The notes under the pieces were generated by a model that saw only the letters and a list, made by a program, of their open reading frames with translations, ran no database searches and was not told where the DNA came from. Both the position numbers and the translations under genes were made by a program. Of a stretch of 64,000 nucleotides of DNA, positions 49,425 to 59,012 are shown in pieces (the first letter of the stretch is position 1; every line of letters begins with the position of its first letter). The DNA is taken from positions 3,261,971-3,325,970 of the forward strand of contig NC_061063.1 of the NCBI RefSeq assembly GCF_021917145.1. The letters run 5' to 3'. The DNA is from Hypomesus transpacificus. Its lineage: Eukaryota; Chordata; Actinopteri; Osmeriformes; Osmeridae.

Positions 49425-52090
49425 AGGGGGCGCCCGGGAGGAGGCCCAATTCCAAACCAAAAAAACGAAACCCTCTGCTGCCCTCTCAGCTACTGCAAGG
49501 CTGTGGGGGAGAGTGGACGGTGTCGGATGCCTTCGCGGACGGCTGGAGGGGTAATGGAGGGCGTCTTGTTGGTTTGGAACTGGGCATCTGAAGACGAGAC
49601 GGAGAAGAACAAAAAAAAAAATTAAGTGTGCTGATCTCATCCTCTTCCACATGGACTGTGGAGAATCAATCATGTAGTCCTTTCGCCAATGGTAGGGCCT
49701 GTTTCAGGTCCTAAGCCAGTCTGAGTGCTGGAAGGAACAGTCCTCAGCCAATCAACAAAAGGATGGAATGTCCTTACCAGTCTACTGCTGCTTGCTGGTT
49801 TCAACTCAAAACACATTTTCTACGAGGGGGGGGGTGGGGGTGGGGGGGCTTAAACGGTCCAAATGGATAACTTATCACCGAGCGTCAGTCGATCAACAGA
49901 ACCTCATGATTGAGCCAGATGTAACTGCACAAAGGAGCAGATATTTCAGGAGAAAGCGATGCTAACAGAGCTAGCGTTAGCGACACTGCAGAGCGTTTCC
50001 CTCCTCTTGTTGCTAGGGAGAGCGAGACATTCTGTTTCAGACCTTTTACACAATGTTACTCAAAGACTTTTGAGAAACACCCCTTTCTTAAAGATACTAT
50101 GTAAAGGATAGATGATGATGTCCATAACTTTTCAAGAACACGTTTGAGAAATAAAATCTAATAATAAAAAATAATTTAAAAAATAAGATTCGAGAAAATC
50201 CTCGTCAGTTGAAAGTTGCTGTGCTACATTGGACGCTGTAGGAACCCAGTTCTGGAGATCTGCTTCCTGTAATTGAGGTCCTCAAAGCAGTTGAGACATT
50301 TTTACGTCCAATCAGAGCTTTTTGATTGCTGCGCTCATGTACCTAGCTCTAATCTTAAGAAACCATGATAACCATGTTGCAAGTAACAATACAGATTCTA
50401 ACTGCTGCACTGTCCGATCTCGTCAAACAAACAATAGACAAATAATTCATTGTTGCTTTTACCAGAACAAATTGTGTTGTGCAGATTTAAGATGTTTAAG
50501 CCTTACTTTGTATATAGACTCAAACTGCCTTCTGTCCCTCATATTCAAAATGGCTGCCTGCTTTTAAGTGACGTCATAGGAGGCAGGACAAAGGTATCCT
50601 GCAAATGTAAATGTTGATTGTCATTGGGCATCGGAGCCTGGGTGACGGCAGAGACAGCCTATCCGAGGCTGGAGGAACGAGGACGCAGTAGAAGACAGAA
50701 AACTGTAAATGCACTCACTGTATGTCATGTTTCTGATTCTTATCATGTGCAATGTTGCGGCTTTAACATTTTATGCAACTATTTATGAAGACATCTGTTG
50801 TATCTGTAATAAATATAGAGAAAAGCATGTACTTGGTACTGCAAGATCTGCTGGTAGGGGTGTTTATTTGACCTTTGACCTTATTGGAGTATTATTGACT
50901 TCCCAGGTAAATGTTTGGGCTCTGAAGTCACCTGGCACTTATGACTAGATATTTGATTTGTCACTTTTTTTTTTTTTTTTTGTACAGTAGTTACTGGTAT
51001 ACCAAAGTTGTTCCAGCTTTACCTAGACTATTGTTTTTTTGATGACATTTCACTTTTTTAAGTTAAACATATTATACATGTTTTAACTTTATTATGGGAT
51101 GTTTACACTTGTTTTACTAGGCTTTATGTTGTGTTTTATTTGTGAGAACGCTATGGCCAGCTTGACTTTAGACTATCAAACACACCCATGATTGTATTCT
51201 CTAAAATCACTAGGGTGTTCTTCCTTGTTACCTGAAATAGTTTCATAATTTCCTGGCATTTAAAATATATATTGCTGTTATGTTTTAGTGTTCATTAATT
51301 GAATTTATAACCACATCAATTGTTAACTGTAAATATGTATTGCATATTGTAGGTGTTTCATGATTGGGATGATACATTTTGCCAAACATTAATTGTCAGA
51401 AATGACCGAAATTCCACATACTGCACTCAACTTTGTGTCTCCAATAGCAAGCTTAATACATAGTTAATATGGTGTCATTTTAGGTTTACCCCAGCTGATG
51501 TTGTTACTCATCGACATGCAGAAAACAAAAAAACGTTTGACCCTTTTAATTTGCTTCCTCGTTCTCAAAATGGAGACAGGGATGTGTTTGCGTAGAAAGG
51601 TCAGTCATGTGCTGCACCCATAGTCAACACAAATAGATCTGACTAGAATGTATTGTTGAACTGTTGTTCTGGGGAGTGTTGCTACCAACTCATAAGAAGA
51701 CGATGCTGCCAAACAGGTTCGGTTGCAAGAGAGGAAGAAGGATGTTAAAGCTGTACAGTCCCAAACCATGCCCTTGTATTTATTTGTAATTTAATCTTTG
51801 TAAAGTTGTACAAACGCCATCAAATCAAGCAAACTTGGACTGGATCATTTTTGTCAGTCATGTTTTTTTTGTCCGTTATTGTGTTGTCCATGTCTTTGTT
51901 CCCATTGCATCATATTTTATACATATGTATAATTGTTTACCATGGTTTTATTAATTTTTGCTTCTTTTTTTTTATCTTTGCATGTAGATTCTTTTGTACA
52001 AACCATAATTATCCAAATGATTTTTTGTAAATATTTTCATTAGTTTGCCATCAGTTACTTAAAAATAAACTTACTGAACGTAACAATTTT
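49425..52090 (+). other. trio: trio 3'UTR
   Basis: AT-rich and without exons. Candidate poly(A) signals are AATAAA at 50808-50813 and 52064-52069; the latter is followed by a T/GT-rich stretch and is the more likely distal end, giving a 3'UTR of about 2.65 kb. Confidence 0.55.
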
Positions 52091-54023
52091 TTCTTCTGAT
52101 TTGTTTGTTTTGATTTGTTTTATTTCTCGTCTCTCTTATTTGTAGTTATCATTTTGTTTGAAAGACAAAACATAAAACAATGTTGAATAACATTTATTCA
52201 AATGGGTAATGCATTTGGGGCGTAGCAATTCTCTGGTGTTTTTCCACTGTACTGGTATGCTGTTGGTGACAACCCAGCCGTCCTGAAAGACAAGGTGTTT
52301 CCCTAGAGTATTAACACCTACAAGGTCGCATAGCAAAACTTCAGGAACACTTTCTTCACCAAACGCTATGGGGTAGATATTTCTTATTCTACTTGTTATA
52401 CCTTAATTGTATTTAGTGTACTCAGTGCATAGACAAAAACAAACAAAAAAGATTATGCATATTTACTATAACAAATATAACATATTTTGCTGATTGACTA
52501 TTTACTTCTGGTGTACTGACAGATCATTTAATGAGTAGAGAAAGTAGCTGACTTATTGCAGGATACAAATTGAAAAAGCTTGAATGAACTGTTAAAGGTT
52601 TGATTTAGTTATTTTTTGTGTGCTGTTTTGAAAGACGTTCTTTTGTTTTGACAGTCACAATATTCTGGTTATCAGCAAATGCATGTACATTGGTGCCTAA
52701 TGATACTAGTGTCACTTTCCAGATCCTTAATGCTTGAATTGCTCAACTGTGAGGATCAGAAAGAAGAAGGTACATTTGCCAACATTCCCTAAATGTTAAT
52801 ATAAGAAAATGTATTCAAATGTATTCATTTTTCATCCAAAGCGACGTATGGGGGGACATTTGAACCTGCTACCTTTTGATCTGCTTTAAAACACTCAACC
52901 AATGACATCCCCTGAAACAACCATGTTTAAGGCCCCATGGCCTATCAACAACTCCCTAACAATCATTGTAGGAATTATTTTATTTCATCATTATAATATT
53001 CTGTACCGTTTGTCTCAAGAACTTGACGAAGTACAGTTCTTGACTTGTGAAATGATGCAAATCTATAGTCCTCCTTAGTATCACATAATACATACTATCA
53101 GTCGTGGTATTGTGAATACCACATAATTGTGATACATTTTTAAGATATTGGTTATCAAACATTACCGTATTTATCTTAGTTAATGTGGTGTATGCTATAA
53201 GTATTTTAGGTCAGAAATCATTCATCATATTTGCTGCTGTCTTTTCAGTGTCAACACTATTAAGATGTTCCTGTCGTGTACAAGACCAGTTTCCTACATG
53301 ACTGAGCAGAATACTCAAAATGTTCCATAAAGTCTCCACAAACGTACCTGTGGATATTTTTTTACATTTTAAGTACAAAGCTCAGTCATGATAGGAAACT
53401 GGTCAAGACTAACAGGTACAACTAATCCTGAACAACAGAGGGTGGGGGTCTTCTCCATGTCTGCCACAGTTAGCCTACATGAAAGTATTTCATGAATGGT
53501 GCTAATGAAGTGAAGAGAGTCTTTACAATGAGCTCAGCTGCTGGCTTCTCAAGGTAATAGAACTGTATACAACATGGCTGAATAGCATCTCTGCACAGGA
53601 TGCCATACTTGTGTCCCTTCAATCCACTTACACAAGGACGAGATATGTGTAATATGAAGATTTTCTCACATTGTTCTCACAGTTGATCAATCACCAGCAA
53701 AAGTAGGGCAGCGGGATCGAAGACCCAAAACAAAATGGAATTAAACAATGATTTGCCCTGAACATACGTTTTGCCCAGAAATATGCAAAAAACACGTTTG
53801 GAAACATACTACAACACATTTCATTACCTTATCATAGCAGATATTTCGTATGTCAAAATATATGTTGGGATTGACATATACATGGACAATGTTGGGATAC
53901 ACTAAAATCGGATTTACAAGACTGACACTGAAGACAACTTTTTAGATCATTGATGTTGCAAGCTAAACAACAGAAAATCCAGAATGTCCACATCAAGCAC
54001 CGGAGCATGAGACGGTGGATTAA
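52091..54023. other. AT-rich intergenic region with repeat fragments
   Basis: No gene is supported. It holds a worn SINE-like fragment near 52825-52900 (CATCCAAAGCGACGTA) and an inverted-repeat element at 53281-53409. It may include undetected 5' exons of the gene at 54.2 kb. Confidence 0.45.
53281..53409. mobile_element. Short inverted-repeat element
   Basis: Left arm 53281-53307 (CAAGACCAGTTTCCTACATG and on) pairs with right arm 53380-53409 (CTCAGTCATGATAGGAAACT and on), about 27 bp with small mismatches, around a 72-bp loop. Either a tiny MITE or a hairpin; target duplications were not identified. Confidence 0.5.
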
Positions 54024-54215
54024 TGTATCTGGGAAGGACGTCTCCAGCCGGTCCACAGTGGGGTGTCCGATACATTTACTCCAGAAAATAAACACAAATT
54101 TGTTTATTTTTGGCCACTATTATTGGCCAAAGGGGCACATGGGAACCACCCATTTAGGAGACTTGAGCTTTTACAAGGTACCCCACAGCAGTGTCAGCAT
54201 ACCTGCCAGACTAAC

Positions 54216-55564
54216 ATGCTAACAGTATTGTTTTTGTTTACTTTCTATGCTACAGATGTAAAGTTCCTTTCAAAGGTAGAAGACTTTGTGTCAACTCATC
54301 GGGGCAAGCTTATTCCACTTACTAAACCTGCTGGTTATTCCTTGAGAATCGGAAGCCTCCAGGACACTGTCCATGCTGAAAGTGAAGATCAGTTACAGGT
54401 TTGGGAAGACTGCTATCTTCCGGATAGAATGAAAATGGTGGTCCTTGGCGTGTTGGATGACTGTTCAGCAGCAGATGGGCAGCTGGTCTTACTATTATGT
54501 CAGGATGGCAACGTCTACGCGTACGAATTTGAGGTTCTGCACCTGGTTGCCAGTAGCTTGAAGGATCTGCTTGACTCCGGGGTTGAGTTTCCAGGACAAA
54601 AGTCTTACAAATTTGGGGACTGTTTTAATGATGTGGTAAGAAATACTGATGTGCTTGGCTGAAATGTGGTATGTGGACATAAAGAATGATAGGCCACAAA
54701 ATTCAGATTCTAAATTCTGATGAAAATAAGTAGGAAATGAATAGGCTATAACCCATTATAGATTTAATGATTTGTCTCATAAGCACACATTTACATTTAG
54801 TCATTTAGCAGACGCTCTTATCCAGAGCGACTTACAGTAAGTACAGGGACATTCCCCCGAGGCAAGTGCCTTGCCCAAGGACACAACGTCATGGCCGGGA
54901 ATCAAACCGACAACCTTCTGATAACTAGCCAGATTCCCTAACCTCTCAACCACCTGACCCCCCCTAACATACAAAAAGTGAGTTGTCAGTCAAAGGAACT
55001 CATAAAAATCTGAAATAATTGGGGCAACAACTCTTATCAAAGGTTTGATATGATTTAATAGCTGTGTTGATTAATATGCTATGGATGAAGGGGTGAAGTA
55101 GCTCTTATGTTTTGATTTCGTAGACTGAAGAAGAATGGGACGAGGTAATGCAGTGTGATCAAATCATGAAAATCAAGAAGGAACAAGACAGGTTTCAACA
55201 GTTGTTGATGGAACAGATGCTGAAGGATCTTGAAGCAATAGAAAAAAGAAAGAAATCTGAGGTAAAAATTGTTCGATTTTTAAAATAATTTGAGAATTTG
55301 CATTGTCTGAAAAAATAAAAGATAGGCCTATAGAATTAGGGGATTGTTTGGTGGTATGATTCATGTCTGTGTATTCTGCTTTATTTCCAGTGTCAATCAG
55401 TGAAGAGAAAATGTCTGCATGCAGATCACTCACAAGAGAATGTCAGAGGTGTGGCGTGGCGTAGGGAGGGTAAACATAGCCTACTGAAGGAACTGAGGAA
55501 AGTCAACTGTTCAATACCACCCACAGCATCAAATTTCTGTCTTGTAAAGACAGAAGTTGTTTAG
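54216..55564 (+). CDS. Unrecognised small gene A (about 230-270 residues)
   Basis: Firm exons: 54256-54635, 55124-55261 and 55391-55564 (stop TAG at 55562). Phases agree. I do not recognise the protein. The first part looks globular, with hydrophobic strands in GQLVLLLCQDGNVYAYEFEV; exon 55124-55261 encodes a charged helix (MKIKKEQDRFQQLLMEQMLK) that is probably a coiled coil; the last exon is basic. The 5' end is ambiguous. Model 1: an exon ending 54177 in phase 1 splices to 54256, but no ATG is found in that exon, so further exons lie upstream. Model 2: translation starts at ATG 54216 and reads through, giving a hydrophobic MLTVLFLFTFYAT leader that could be a signal peptide but equally looks like a pyrimidine tract before an acceptor. 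The start given here follows model 2 only for want of a better ATG. Confidence 0.55.
54787..54963 (+). mobile_element. SINE-like element in an intron of gene A
   Basis: Same family as 24946-25136: TTACATTTAGTCATTTAGCAG start, CTCTTATCCAGAGCGACTTA core, CTTGCCCAAGGACACAACGTC, then GGGAATCAAACC. Same orientation as the gene. Confidence 0.75.
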
Positions 55565-55842
55565 TTGTTTGAGTTACAATGAACACAACTGACCTCTGTG
55601 GAACTTATCCACATTCCTGGGCCAGTTCCATAAAAATATACCTAGTCTTAGCCTACGCCGTGGCTACACTGCTTCGGACGCAGTGTGGACTCAGCAGAGT
55701 TCTAATCCGTTGTAAGCAATGAGAGTGGCTACAATAGATATATACAAAGGCTAGATGTCTCGTCCGCGTTGCCGGCCAACAGAGTCGAACGTTCCTACAT
55801 GGCGGCCATCTTGCTACAGTCAACTCGCTCACCCATAACATT

Positions 55843-56108
55843 GTGTTGGTGCTACATGTACTTTTTGAATAACCATAACTTGCTCAATTTTCTACCGATT
55901 TTTAAACGGTTTGGTTTGTTATCAACGTCAGAGATGTAGCTACGCCACTGCATAGGCCCTACGTCTATTCTATTTTTTAGAAAATACATTTTTTTCATAA
56001 GTAGGGCCTATGCAGTGGCGTAGCTACATCTCTGACGTTGATAACAAACCAAACTGTTTATAGAATTGAGCAAGTTATGGTTATTTAAAAAGTACATGTA
56101 GCACCAAC
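55843..56108. repeat. Long near-perfect hairpin
   Basis: Left arm about 55843-55968 and right arm about 55993-56108 are reverse complements over more than 110 bp. For example, GATGTAGCTACGCCACTGCA at 55934 pairs with TGCAGTGGCGTAGCTACATC at 56009. The loop is only about 25 bp. The left arm continues outward to 55798, and its partner resumes at 56634 after two insertions. Confidence 0.85.
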
Positions 56109-56302
56109 CAGGGGCATAGCCACGGGTAGGCCTGGGTAGGCATAGGCCTACCTAAGGCCTACCCAAAAACGAAAATATCTTCCAAAAATTATGCACCGGG
56201 TGCACATCACAAAGTAAATAAGTAAAAAAAAAAAAAACTGAAAAGATGCCTATCCATAATTTTCAAGGCCTACCCAAAAATATTTTTCTGGCTACGCCCC
56301 TG
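56109..56302. mobile_element. hAT-type MITE with 8-bp target duplication
   Basis: 194 bp. The ends are inverted repeats: left CAGGGGCATAGCCACG, right end complement CAGGGGCGTAGCCAGA. It is flanked on both sides by the direct repeat GCACCAAC (56101-56108 and 56303-56310). An 8-bp duplication with CAGGG-type ends is the hAT signature. The interior (two CCTACC-rich blocks and a poly-A run) has no transposase, so it is non-autonomous. It interrupts the right arm of the hairpin. Confidence 0.9.
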
Positions 56303-56316
56303 GCACCAACACATTA

Positions 56317-56632
56317 GGTGTGTTCGACATGACCCGACTTCATGCGGCGCCGCAGCCGGCTACAGGCGGCTGACTTGAAAAAGTGCATTCTGGTTGGAGT
56401 TTTTGTCCGACTTGAGACGGCGCCGAGGACACGTCACTGTGACGTCGCCATCAAAGTACCGTGAGATCGATTCGAGAACTGCCGGCTGTGTAGCAGAGCA
56501 CATTTTCTCAAGAGCAACTGCACGGGTTCAAGTGACGACACAGCTATTTCATGATTGGCCAGACTCACACACGACAACTTTGGCTACTCTCGCAGGTCGT
56601 TTCATGCAGCCGCAGTCCATGTCGAACGCACC
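56317..56632. mobile_element. Second TIR element nested in the same palindrome arm
   Basis: 316 bp with ends GGTGTGTTCGACATG (left) and GGTGCGTTCGACATG (complement of right). Adjacent bases TTA (left) and TA (right) suggest a TA or 3-bp TWA-type target duplication, as in Tc1/mariner or PIF/Harbinger elements; I cannot choose. An interior piece (GGCGGCTGACTTGAA, ACTTGAGACGGCGCC) recurs in diverged form near 57598-57715 and 63431-63548. Confidence 0.7.
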
Positions 56633-56633
56633 T

Positions 56634-57340
56634 AGTGTTATGGGTGAGCGAGTTGACTGTAGCAAGATGGCCGCCATGTGCGGACGTTCTAGACTCTGCC
56701 GTAGGCCTTGAGCCTAATTTATACTTATGTCGCCGATACTTTTGAAATGGTCCCAGACTAAAAAAAAAGTGTCGCTCAGGCTGCTCCATTTATACTTTGG
56801 CTTTATATAAGCCTTTATATATATCTATGGCTACATGTCTTACCGTGCGTGTCCACTACAGCAGAGCGGGCGGCGCGTCGGCGCCGGCTTCCAATTCATG
56901 TTCAAGGAAACTGGAAGTTGACGCTCCCACAATGCCCTACGCGAGCGTCAACGCCCGTTTTCACTGAAAATGAATTGGAAGCCGCCGCTCCGTGCCGCTC
57001 CGCGCCTGTGTAGTGGACACGTACAGTAAGACATCTAGCCATAGATATGTTTAAAGGCCTATAGGTATATCTATGCATCTAGCCTTTATCTAGCCTCTAC
57101 AAAGCGTTAACTATGTAACCATAGCTATGAATATAACGGTAAAATGATTCTGTTTACGTCACGCGAACCTTGAGCACAGGCGACTGTTTGCCGAAGTATA
57201 AATGCAGCAGCCTGAGCGACACTTTTTTTTATTTCGTCGGCGACCATTTCAAAAGTGTCAGCGACATAAGTAGGCTCAAGGCCTACGGCGGAGTCTAGAA
57301 CGTCCGCACATGGCGGCCATCTTGCTACAGTCAATTCGCA
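56634..57340. repeat. Large foldback structure with nested TIR core
   Basis: Outer arms: 56640-56810 (TTGACTGTAGCAAGATGGCC...GTGTCGCTCAGGCTGCTCCA) against 57190-57337 in inverse orientation (GCAGCCTGAGCGACACTTTT...GGCCATCTTGCTACAGTCAA). Middle arms: CTATGGCTACATGTCTTAC near 56824 against GTAAGACATCTAGCCATAG near 57027. Inner TIRs: CGTGCGTGTCCACTACA at 56844 against TGTAGTGGACACGTACAG near 57007. The whole behaves as a foldback or nested MITE. Confidence 0.75.
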
Positions 57341-58142
57341 AATTTATGAATAGAAAACCTCTCTTTTTTATATTTTACAAAGAATTTGAATTATACATTC
57401 AAACCATATTGAATTCCCTTAATAAGAAAGCTGTCAAAACAATGAATGTCTGTTGTCTTTATAAGGTTTTTGTATGATTTGTGCTATGCTGTACCCCCCT
57501 TGCATTCTTGTATGTGTTTGTATACTCAATAATTGATTGTATTTCCCGCGCTTATGCAATTATTATAAATTTTTATGAAAAAAAAACATGCATCGAGAGG
57601 CGGCTGACTTGAAGCAGTTTATGTCGGTTATAATTTGTGTCCAACTTGAGACAGCGCCAACACCACGTCATTGTGACGTATGTCGTCAAAGTACTGTGAA
57701 GGCGATTCGAGAGCTCTATGAAATTGTGTTATTGTGTGAAATAGGAAGAGCAGCCTAAGGTATATTCCTAATTCTGACTATAATTTTTGTATTCATAATT
57801 TTAATATTTTAAAATATATTTAATGGTAGCCTAAGGGAAAAGTTCAGAGGTAATGGTGTCTCTTTATTATTTAGTTTAAATTACATCTTATTTCCTTAAA
57901 CTCATGGTCAGCTATATAAAGTAGCCTATATGCATTTATGTTATCATACCATAAAGCAGTAAGTCGCTCTGGATAAGAGTGTCTGCTAAATGACTAAATG
58001 TAAATGTAAATGTAAGCAACATGGACCTTCACCATGTTAACCATTGCTTGAGGTGTTGCCTTAATAAATTGTAAAATGTACTTTTGTATGTATATTTTTT
58101 TGTAGTGGTGTATGTAGTTTGTAAGTAAATGCATTGCTAGTG

Positions 58143-58167
<25 letters not shown>
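56843..58167. repeat. Duplicated segment, copy 1 (at least 1.3 kb)
   Basis: Matches 62676-64000 at a constant offset of 5833 with no indel noticed and one substitution seen by eye (T at 58120, G at 63953). The copy begins exactly at the inner TIR start and runs to the (GT)n tract; the window ends before the end of copy 2 is reached. Confidence 0.93.
57961..58015 (-). mobile_element. SINE-like core, reversed
   Basis: AAGTCGCTCTGGATAAGAGT then GTCTGCTAAATGACTAAATG: the reverse complement of the core at 54787. Only the 5' part remains. The same fragment occurs in copy 2 at 63794. Confidence 0.7.
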
Positions 58168-58190
<23 letters not shown>

Positions 58191-58203
58191 GGGGGGGGGG
58201 GGT
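58147..58203. repeat. (GT)n-(G)n microsatellite
   Basis: About 20 GT units followed by a run of about 14 G, then GTGGTG. Confidence 0.9.
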
Positions 58204-58524
58204 GGTGTGTCCTTTGATAATTTAGAGCCTGATTCAATATAAAATATACAATTCAGTCTAACTCACACATTGATAAACTTAAAGTTTTGATAGGGTTTAC
58301 TTTGTCATGATGGTTTTCTGGAAAGTCCCTGCCTTAACTATTCATGCATTCATTCATGCAGCCCTTATGGAGATGACCTTATGAGTTTGAATGAACTAGT
58401 TGATTGCGTGCGTTTGATGCTGTCAGTTTCAGCTGATGGCTTGACAGATTGTCCCATGTCCCCCTGTCTAAACTAGGCTTTGAATCTTGTTTAATTTGCT
58501 TCTAACTTTTTTCCAGTGACCTGT

Positions 58525-58869
58525 TGTTACGGCCACGTGTTGTGTTCTTTGTTTGTCACTTCCCTTCCCTTTTCTGTAGCTCTGCCCAGGTTGTGTCCCC
58601 CATGATTGCCAGATGAGATGCACCTGGCCAGGGGATCAAGCAGCAGATAAAGACTCCAGTTTCCTGCTGCAAGAGAGTGGCTTCTAGCTTGGGAACTGGT
58701 CTTGCTGCTTCTTAGCCTGGGAGTTTGTTGTACCGCAATGTTTGTTAAATTATGTTGTATTAATAAATCCCATGGATTTGGTACTTTTTAAAGGTGTTTC
58801 AATTAGGTGTTTTGGGTCAGTGGCGGAATGTTGCTCGTCCCATGGGGCCACTAGAGTTGGGGCGTAACA
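58525..58869 (+). mobile_element. Solo LTR of a retrotransposon
   Basis: 345 bp starting TGTTACG and ending CGTAACA, the TG...CA form of an LTR with short inverted ends, flanked by the 5-bp direct repeat CCTGT (58520-58524 and 58870-58874). Inside are a TATA-like GATAAAG near 58646 and an AATAAA near 58763. No internal coding region or second LTR follows, so it is a solo LTR left by recombination. The 5-bp duplication fits Gypsy/Ty3-like or Copia-like elements. Orientation is inferred from the AATAAA. Confidence 0.85.
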
Positions 58870-59012
58870 CCTGTGATTTCCGTAATGGTGCAAGTAGGAT
58901 GTACATTATATCCAATTCAGGAACAAGTGGCCCCACCCAGGAGAAATGTCATTGACTAAATTTAACTGGCTTCAGTTACTAGCCTGAACTACTAGCTGCG
59001 CCATAAGAAATC

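Larger units (their letters stand above)
55565..59012. other. Transposon-rich island between unknown genes A and B
   Basis: Composed of long palindromes, at least two TIR elements nested in them, a copy of a duplicated segment of at least 1.3 kb, a (GT)n-(G)n tract at 58147-58203 and a solo LTR. No cellular coding exon is supported. Itemised separately. Confidence 0.7.

Noticed and set aside
54256-54635. HAE tripeptide in gene A (VHAESED) as a deaminase signature
   Set aside because: No PCxxC follows at a suitable distance and the surroundings do not resemble the deaminase helix; judged to be chance.
57125-57334. 69-residue minus-strand frame, repeated unchanged at 62958-63167
   Set aside because: It lies inside the foldback repeat. 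Its peptide also appears in other repeat arms, and it shows no transposase motif, so it is an accidental frame in a mobile element.
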